Below, piece by piece: positions 56,201-64,000 of a DNA stretch of 64,000 nt. The notes under the pieces are model-generated. The model was not told the origin of the DNA. It worked only from the letters and a program-made list of their open reading frames with translations, and did not search any database. The first letter of the stretch is position 1. The number at the start of each line of letters is the position of its first letter. The stretch comes from Calendula officinalis (lineage: Eukaryota > Streptophyta > Magnoliopsida > Asterales > Asteraceae): positions 50,172,401 through 50,236,400 of the forward strand of contig OY970830.1 in the NCBI GenBank assembly GCA_963853835.1. Direction: 5' to 3'. The translations under genes and the position numbers were made by a program.

Positions 56201-59200
56201 ATACTCTAGCCTTGAGCTTTGAGCCTTGAGCCTTGAGCCTTGAGCCTTGAGCCTTGAGCCTTGAGCCTTGAGCTTTGAGCCTTGAGCCTTGAGCCTTGAG
56301 CCTTGAGCCTAGAGCCTTGAGCCTTGAGCCTTGACACTTGAGCCTTGAGCCTTGACTCATACCCTTGCGCCTTGAGCCTTGCGCCTTGAGCCTCGAGCCT
56401 CGAGCCTTGAAACTTGAGCCTTGACCCTTAAGCGTTCGCCCTTGAGCCTTGAGCCTTTACCCTTGAGCCTTGAGCCTTGAGCCTTGAGCCTTGAGCCTGG
56501 AGCCTTGAGCCTTGAGCCTTGAGCCTTGTGCCTTGAGCCTTGTGCCTTGAGCCTTGAGCCTTGAGCCTTCAGCCTTGAGCCTTGAGCATTGAGCCTTGAG
56601 CCTTGAGCCTTGACACTTGAGCCTTGAGCCTTGACTCATATCGTTGCGCCTTGAGCCTCGAGCCTCGAGCCTTAAAACTTGAGCCTTGAGCCTTGACCCT
56701 TGAGCGTTCGCCCTTGAGCCTTGAGCCTTGAGCCTTGAGCCTTGAGCCTTGAGTCTTGAGCCTTGAGCCTTGAGCGTTGAGCCTTGAGCCTTGACCCTTG
56801 AGCGTTGACCCTTGAGCGTTGACCCTTGAGCATTGACCCTTGAGCCTTGACCCTTGAGCATTGACCCTTGAGCATTGACCCTTGAGCCTTGACCCTTGAG
56901 CCTTGAGCCTTTAGCCTCAACCCTTGAGCCTTAACCCTTGAGACATGAGCCTTGAGCCTTGTGCCTTGAGTCTTAATCCATGAGGTCTTGAGCCTTGTGT
57001 CTTTATCCTTGACCCTTGAGCCTTAAGCCTTGAGCCATGAGCCTTGAGCTGTGTGCCATGATCCTCTAGCCTTGAGCCTTGAGCCTTGAGTCTTGAGCCT
57101 TGAGCCTTGAGCCTTGATCCTTGAGCCTTGAGCCTTGAGCCTTGAGCCTTGAGCCTTGAGCCTTGAGCCTTGAGCCTTGAGCCTTGACACTTGAGCCTTG
57201 AGCCTTGACTAATACCCTTGCGCCTCGAGCCTTGAAACTTGAGCCTTAACCCTTGAGCGTTCACCCTTGAGCCTTGAGCCTTGAGCCTTGAGCCTTGAGC
57301 CTGGAGCCTTGAGCCTTAAGACTTGAGCCTTGTGCCTTGAGCCTTGAGCCTTGTGCCTTGAGTCTCTAGCCTTGAGCCTTCAGCCTTGAGCCTTGAGCCT
57401 TGAGCCTTGACACTTGAGCCTTGAGCCTTGACTCATACCATTGCGCCTTGAGCCTTGCGCCTTGAGCCTCGAGCCTCGAGCCTTAAAACTTGAGCCTTGA
57501 GCCTTGACCCTTGAGTGTTCGCCCTTGAGCCTTGAGCCTTGAGCCTTGAGCCTTGAGCCTTGAGAATCGAGCCTTGAGCCTTGAAACTTGTTACTTAATC
57601 CTTCACTCTTGACCCTTGCGCCTTGAGCCTTGCGCCTTGAGACTTGAGACTTGAGCCTTGAGCCTTGAGCCTTGAGCCTTGAGCCTTGAGCCTTGAGTCT
57701 TGACACTTGAGCCTTGAGCCTTGAGCCTTGAGCCTTGAGCCTTGAGCCTTGACACTTGAACCTTGAGCCTTGACTCATACCGTTGCGCCTTGAGCCTTGC
57801 GCCTCGAGCCTCGAGCCTTAAAACTTGAGCCTTGAGCCTTGACCCTTGAGTGTTCGCCCTTGAGCCTTGAACCTTGAGCCTTGAGCCATGAGAATCGAGC
57901 CTTGAGCCTTGAAACTTGTTACTTAATCCTTCACTCTTGACCCTTGCGCCTTGAGCCTTGCGCCTTGAGACTTGAGACTTGAGCCTTGAGCCTTGAGCCT
58001 TGAGCCTTGAGCCTTGAGCCTTGAGCCTTGAGTCTTGACCCTTGAGCCTTGAGCCTTGAGCCTTGGGCCTTGAGCCTTGAGTCTTGACACTTGAGCCTTG
58101 AGCCTTGAGCCTTGAGCCTTGAGCCTTGAGTCTTGACACTTGAGCCTTGAGCCTTGACTCATACCGTTGCGCCTTGAGCCTTGTGCCTTGAGCCTCGAGC
58201 CTTAAAACTTGAGCCTTGAGCCTTGACCCTTAAGTGTTCGCCCTTGAGCCTTGAGCCTTGAGCCTTGAGCCTTGACCCTTGAGCGTTGAGCCTTGAGCCA
58301 TGAGAATTGAGCTTTGAGCCGTGAAACTTGTGACTTAATCCTTCACTCTTGACCCTTGCGCCTTGAGCCTTGCGCCTTGAGACTTGAGACTTGAGCCTTG
58401 AGCCTTGAGCCTTGAGCCTTGTGCCTTGTGCCTTGAGCCTTGAGCCTTGAGCATTGAACCTTGACCCTTGAGCCTTGACCCTTGAGCATTGACCCTTGAG
58501 CCTTAAGCTTTGAGACATGAGCCTTGAGCCCTGAGCCATGAGCCTTGAGCCTTGATCCTCTAGCCTTGAGCCTTAAGCCTTGAGCCTTGAAACTTGAGAC
58601 TTGAGCCTTGACTCTTGACCCTTGCGCCTTCAACCTTGAGCCTTGAGCCTTGAGCCTTGACACTTGAGCCTAGAGCCTTGAGCCTTGAGCCTTGACACCT
58701 GAGCCTTGAGCCTTGACTCATACCCTTGCGCCTTGAGCCTTGCGGCTTGAGCCTCGAGCCTCGAGCCTTGAAACTTGAGCCTTGAGCCTTAAGCCTTGAG
58801 CCATGAGCCTTGAGCCTTGTGCCTTGATCCTCTAGCCTTAAGCCTTGAGCCTTGAGCCTTGAGCCTTGAGCCTTGAGCCTTGAGCCTCTAGCCTTGAGCC
58901 TTGAGACTTGAGCCTTGAGCCTTGACTCATACCCTTGCGCCTTGAGCCTTGCGGCTTGAGCCTCGAGCCTCGAGCCTTGAAACTTGAGCCTTGACCCTTG
59001 AGCGTTCGCCCTTGAGCCTTTAGCCTTTACCCTTGAGCCTTGAGCCTTGAGCCTTGAGCCTTGAGCCTTGAGCCTTGAGCCTTGAGCCTTGAGCCTTGAG
59101 CCTTGTGCCTTGAGTCTTAATCCATGAGGTCTTGAGCCTTGAGTCTTTATCCTTGACCCTTGAGCCTTAAGCCTTGTGCCATGAGCCTTGAGCCTTGAGC

Positions 59201-62200
59201 CTTGAGCCTTGATCCTTGAGCCTTGAGCCTTGAGCCTTGAGCCTTGACACTTGAGCCTTGAGCCTTGACTCATACCGTTGCGCCTCGAGCCTCGAGCCTT
59301 AAAACTTGAGCCTTGAGCCTTGTCCCTTGAGTGTTCGCCCTTGAGCCTTGAACCTTGAGCCTTGAGCCATGAGAATCGAGCCTTGAGCCTTGAAACTTGT
59401 TACTTAATCCTTCACTCTTGACCCTTGCGCCTTGAGCCTTGCGCCTTGAGACTTGAGACTTGAGCCTTGAGCCTTGAGCCTTGAGCCTTGAGCCTTGAGC
59501 CTTGAGCCTTGAGCCTTGAGTCTTGACCCTTGAGCCTTGAGCCTTGAGCCTTGAGCCTTGAGCCTTGAGCCTTGAGCCTTGAGTCTTGACACTTGAGCCT
59601 TGAGCCTTGAGCCTTGAGCCTTGAGTCTTGACACTTGAGCCTTGAGCCTTGACTCATACCGTTGCGCCTTGAGCCTCGATCCTTAAAACTTGAGCCTTGA
59701 GCCTTGACCCTTAAGTGTTCGCCCTTGAGCCTTGAGCCTTGAGCCTTGAGCCTTGACCCTTGAGCGTTGAGCCTTGAGCCATGAGAATTGAGCCTTGAGC
59801 CTTAAAACTTGTGACTTAATCCTTCACTCTTGACCCTTGCGCCTTGAGCCTTGCGCCTTGAGACTTGAGACTTGAGCCTTGAGCCTTGAGCCTTGAGCCT
59901 TGATCCTTGAGCCTTGTGCCTTGAGCCTTGAGCCTTGAGCCTTGAACCTTGACCCTTGAGCCTTGACCCTTGAGCAACGACCCTTGAGCCTTAACCTTTG
60001 AGACGTGAGCCTTGAGCCTTGAGCCATGAGCCTTGAGCCTAGATCCTCTAGCCTTGAGCCTTAAGCCTTGAGCCTTGAAACTTGAGACTTGAGCCTTGAC
60101 TCTTGACCCTTGCGCCTTCAACCTTGAGCCTTGAGCCTTGAGCCTTGACACTTGAGCCTAGAGCCTTGAGCCTTGAGCCTTGACACCTGAGCCTTGAGCC
60201 TTGACTCATACCCTTGCGCCTTGAGCCTTGCGGCTTGAGCCTCGAGCCTCGAGCCTTGAAACTTGAGCCTTGAGCCTTAAGCCTTGAGCCATGAGCCTTG
60301 AGCCTTGTGCCTTGATCCTCTAGCCTTGAGCCTTGAGCCTTGAGCCTTGAGCCTTGAGCCTTGAGCCTTGAGACTTGAGCCTTGAGCCTTGACTCATACC
60401 CTTGCGCCTTGAGCCTTGCGGCTTGAGCCTCGAGCCTCGAGCCTTGAAACTTGAGCCTTGACCCTTGAGCGTTCGCCCTTGAGCCTTTAGCCTTTACCCT
60501 TGAGCCTTGAGCCTTGAGCCTTGAGCCTTGAGCCTTGAGCCTGGAGCCTTGAGCCTTGAGCCTGGAGCCTTGTGCCTTGAGCCTTGTGCCTTGAGCCTTG
60601 AGCCTTGAGCCTTGAGCCTTGAGCCTTGAGCCTTGAGCCTTGAGCCTTGAGCCTTGAGCCTTGAGCCTTGAGCCTTGAGCCTTGAGCCTTGAGCCTTGAG
60701 CCTTGAGCCTTGAGCCTTGAGCCTTGAGCCTTGTGCCTTGAGCCTTGAGCCTTGTGCCTTGAGCCTTGAGCCTTGAGCCTTGAGCCTTGAGCCTGGAGCC
60801 TTGAGCCTTGAGCCTTGAGCATTGAGCCTTGAGCCTTGACACTTGAGCCTTGAGCCTTGACTCATACCGTTGCGCCTTGAGCCTTGCGCCTTGAGCCTCG
60901 AGCCTCGAGCCTTAAAACTTGAGCCTTGAGCCTTGACCCTTGAGTGTTCGCCCTTGAGCCTTGAGCCTTGAGCCATGAGAATTGACTCATACCGTTGCGC
61001 CATGAACCTTGAGCCTTGTGCCTTGATACTCTAGCCTTGAGCTTTGAGCCTTGAGCCTTGAGCCTTGAGCCTTGAGCCTTTAGCCTTGAGCCTTGAGCCT
61101 TGAGCCTTGAGCCTTGAGCCTTGAGCCTAGAGCCTTGAGCCTTGAGCCTTGACACTTGAGCCTTGAGCCTTGACTCATACCCTTGCGCCTTGAGCCTTGC
61201 GCCTTGAGCCTCGAGCCTCGAGCCTTGAAACTTGAGCCTTGACCCTTAAGCGTTCGCCCTTGAGCCTTGAGCCTTTACCCTTGAACCTTGAGCCTTGAAC
61301 CTTGAGCCTTGAGCCTTGAGCCTTGCGCCTCGAGCCTTGAGCCTTGAGCCTTGAGCCTTGTGCATTGAGCCTTGTGCCTTGAGCCTTGAGCCTTGAGCCT
61401 TCAGCCTTGAGCCTTGAGCCTTGAGCCTTGAGCCTTGAGCCTTGACACTTGAGCCTTGAGCCTTGACTCATATCGTTGCGCCTTGAGCCTCGAGCCTCGA
61501 GCCTTAAAACTTGAGCCTTGAGCCTTGACCCTTGAGCGTTCGCCCTTGAGCCTTGAGCCTTGAGCCTTGAGCCTTGAGCCTTGAGCCTTGAGCCTTGAGT
61601 CTTGAGCCTTGAGCCTTGAGCGTTGAGCCTTGAGCCTTGACCCTTGAGCGTTGACCCTTGAGCGTTGACCCTTGAGCATTGACCCTTGAGCCTTGACCCT
61701 TGAGCATTGACCCTTGAGCATTGATCCTTGAGCCTTGACCCTTGAGCCTTGAGCCTTTAGCCTCAACCCTTGAGCCTTAAGCCTTGAGACATGAGCCTTG
61801 AGCCTTGTGCCTTGAGTCTTAATCCATGAGGTCTTGAGCCTTGAGTCTTTATCCTTGACCCTTGAGCCTTAAGCCTGGAGCCATGAGCCTTGAGCTGTGT
61901 GCCTTGATCCTCTAGCCTTGAGCCTTGAGCCTTGAGTCTTGAGCCTTGAGCCTTGAGCCTTGAGCCTTGATCCTTGAGCCTTGAGCCTTGAGCCTTGAGC
62001 CTTGAGCCTTGAGCCTTGAGCCTTGACACTTGAGCCTTGAGCCTTGACTCATACCCTTGCGCCTTGAGCCTTGCGGCTTGAGCCTCGAGCCTCGAGCCTT
62101 GAAACTTGAGCCTTAACCCTTGAGCGTTCACCCTTGAGCCTTGAGCCTTGAGCCTTGAGCCTTGAGCCTGGAGCCTTGAGCCTTAAGACTTGAGCCTTGT

Positions 62201-64000
62201 GCCTTGAGCCTTGAGCCTTGTGCCTTGAGTCTCTAGCCTTGAGCCTTGAGCCTTGAGCCTTGAGCCTTGAGCCTTGAGCCTTGACACTTGAGCCTTGAGC
62301 CTTGACTCATACCATTGCGCCTTGAGCCTTGCGCCTTGAGCCTCGAGCCTCGAGCCTTAAAACTTGAGCCTTGAGCCTTGACCCTTGAGTGTTCGCCCTT
62401 GAGCCTTGAGCCTTGAGCCTTGAGCCATGAGAATCGAGCCTTGAGCCTTGAAACTTGTTACTTAATCCTTCACTCTTGACCCTTGCGCCTTGAGCCTTGC
62501 GCCTTGAGACTTGAGACTTGAGCCTTGAGCCTTGAGCCTTGAGCCTTGAGCCTTGAGCCTTGAGCCTTGAGCCTTGAGTCTTGACACTTGAGCCTTGAGC
62601 CTTGAGCCTTGAGCCTTGAGCCTTGAGCCTTGAGCCTTGACACTTGAACCTTGAGCCTTGACTCATACCGTTGCGCCTTGAGCCTTGCGCCTCGAGCCTC
62701 GAGCCTTAAAACTCGAGCCTTAAGCCTTGACCCTTGAGTGTTCACCCTTGAGCCTTGAACCTTGAGCCTTGAGCCATGAGAATCGAGCCTTGAGCCTTGA
62801 AACTTGTTACTTAATCCTTCACTCTTGACCCTTGCGCCTTGAGCCTTGCGCCTTGAGACTTGAGACTTGAGCCTTGAGCCTTGAGCCTTGAGCCTTGAGC
62901 CTTGAGCCTTGAGTCTTGACCCTTGAGCCTTGAGCCTTGAGCCTTGAGCCTTGAGTCTTGACACTTGAGCCTTGAGCCTTGAGCCTTGAGCCTTGAGCCT
63001 TGAGTCTTGACACTTGAGCCTTGAGCCTTGACTCATACCGTTGCGCCTTGAGCCTTGTGCCTTGAGCCTCGAGCCTTAAAACTTGAGCCTTGAGCCTTGA
63101 CCCTTAAGTGTTCGCCCTTGAGCCTTGAGCCTTGAGCCTTGAGCCTTGACCCTTGAGCGTTGAGCCTTGAGCCATGAGAATTGAGCTTTGAGCCTTGAAA
63201 CTTGTGACTTAATCCTTCACTCTTGACCCTTGCGCCTTGAGCCTTGCGCCTTGAGACTTGAGACTTGAGCCTTGAGCCTTGAGCCTTGAGCCTTGTGCCT
63301 TGTGCCTTGTGCCTTGAGCCTTGAGCCTTGAGCCTTGAACCTTGACCCTTGAGCCTTGACCCTTGAGCATTGACCCTTGAGCCTTAAGCTTTGAGACATG
63401 AGCCTTGAGCCTTGAGCCATGAGCCTTGAGCCTTGATCCTCTAGCCTTGAGCCTTAAGCCTTGAGCCTTGAAACTTGAGACTTGAGCCTTGACTCTTGAC
63501 CCTTGCGCCTTCAACCTTGAGCCTTGATCCTTGAGCCTTGACACTTGAGCCTAGAGCCTTGAGCCTTGAGCCTTGACACCTGAGCCTTGAGCCTTGACTC
63601 ATACCCTTGCGCCTTGAGCCTTGCGGCTTGAGCCTCGAGCCTCGAGCCATGAAACTTGAGCCTTGAGCCTTAAGCCTTGAGCCATGAGCCTTGAGCCTTG
63701 TGCCTTGATCCTCTAGCCTTAAGCCTTGAGCCTTGAGCCTTGAGCCTTGAGCCTTGAGCCTTGAGCCTTGAGCCTCTAGCTTTGAGCCTTGAGCCTTGAG
63801 CCTTGAGCCTTGAGCCTTGAGCCTTGAGCCTTGACCCTTGACCCTTGAGCCTTGAGCCTTGAGCCTTGAGCCTTGAGCCTTGACACTTGAGCCTTGAGCC
63901 TTGACTCATACCGTTGCGCCTTGAGCCTTGCGCCTTGAGCCTCGAGCCTCGAGCCTTAAAACATGAGCCTTGAGCCTTGACCCTTGAGTGTTCGCCCTTG
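47204..64000 (+). repeat. Heptamer satellite, fifth block and HOR domain 4
   Basis: Satellite in the same orientation to the window end. Two markers set most of this block apart: GAAACTTGTGACTTAATCC (or GTTACTTAATCC) replaces the GAAACTGGTGACTTAAG form of the left half, and AATCCATGAGGTC carries an extra G. The extra-G word occurs near 48090, 52767, 54325, 56970, 59115 and 61817 (spacings about 4.7, 1.6, 2.6, 2.1 and 2.7 kb). The word GCCTTCAACC occurs near 50072, 55619, 58628, 60118 and 63509. A GCCGCC-type block (about 50280-51720) is embedded. The array runs off the window, and no gene is visible. Confidence 0.95.

Noticed and set aside
594..63909. Many minus-strand ORFs of 60-344 codons with a Ser-Arg-Leu-Lys-Ala-Gln-Gly period.
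   Set aside because: They follow from the heptamer itself, occur in all three frames at the same place and begin and end wherever a variant makes ATG or a stop. No promoter, conserved boundary or non-repeat domain is present.

Overview
The window looks like plant nuclear heterochromatin, most likely from a eudicot. About 48 of the 64 kb is one satellite built on a 7-bp unit, TTGAGCC on the + strand. It keeps the same orientation from end to end and is interrupted only by LTR-retrotransposon sequence. The wording of the protease, GAG-pre-integrase and integrase segments is the kind I associate with Asteraceae Copia elements. That is recollection of style, not a database match, so the family is a guess. 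I see no host protein gene, tRNA, rRNA or CRISPR array.

Layout: 1-22620 satellite; 22621-30411 a structurally complete Copia-superfamily element (Copia-A) with 509-bp LTRs, a CTTGA target-site duplication and a SIRE/Maximus-like architecture; 30412-33146 satellite; 33147-38124 a minus-strand Copia fragment (Copia-B) with 5' LTR, long leader, degraded gag-protease and a cut integrase; 38125-41599 satellite; 41600-41982 a second partial copy of the Copia-B LTR; 41983-44457 satellite; 44458-47203 a 2.75-kb solo LTR (probably Ty3/gypsy) with TAATC target-site duplication; 47204-64000 satellite.

The satellite is not uniform. Point variants and 1-2 nt slips recur in fixed order and define higher-order repeat (HOR) domains: a 1.2-1.6 kb pattern in the first 8 kb, a 2.0-2.5 kb pattern from about 9.3 to 31.7 kb (interrupted by Copia-A), a pattern marked by GCCGCC at five loci, and a 1.5-4.7 kb pattern from 48 to 62 kb. 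The transposons give a relative history. Copia-B inserted into satellite and lost its 3' part. A roughly 3.86-kb block carrying the end of its LTR plus satellite was then duplicated in tandem. After that the solo-LTR element inserted into only the second copy, leaving the empty site visible in the first. Copia-A is recent: I count six differences between its two LTRs.

The heptamer has an unusual coding property. Because 7 is not a multiple of 3, every minus-strand frame reads the same heptapeptide (Ser-Arg-Leu-Lys-Ala-Gln-Gly), and every + frame meets TGA each 21 nt. This explains the many long minus-strand ORFs, which I treat as repeat artefacts.

Copia-A is the most gene-like part. It has gag with two zinc knuckles, protease and integrase with a full D-D-E triad, no reverse transcriptase or RNase H that I can find, and a large third ORF before the 3' LTR. 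Two GT-AG pairs would join its reading frames in phase. It carries nonsense codons and frameshifts, so this copy is not autonomous.
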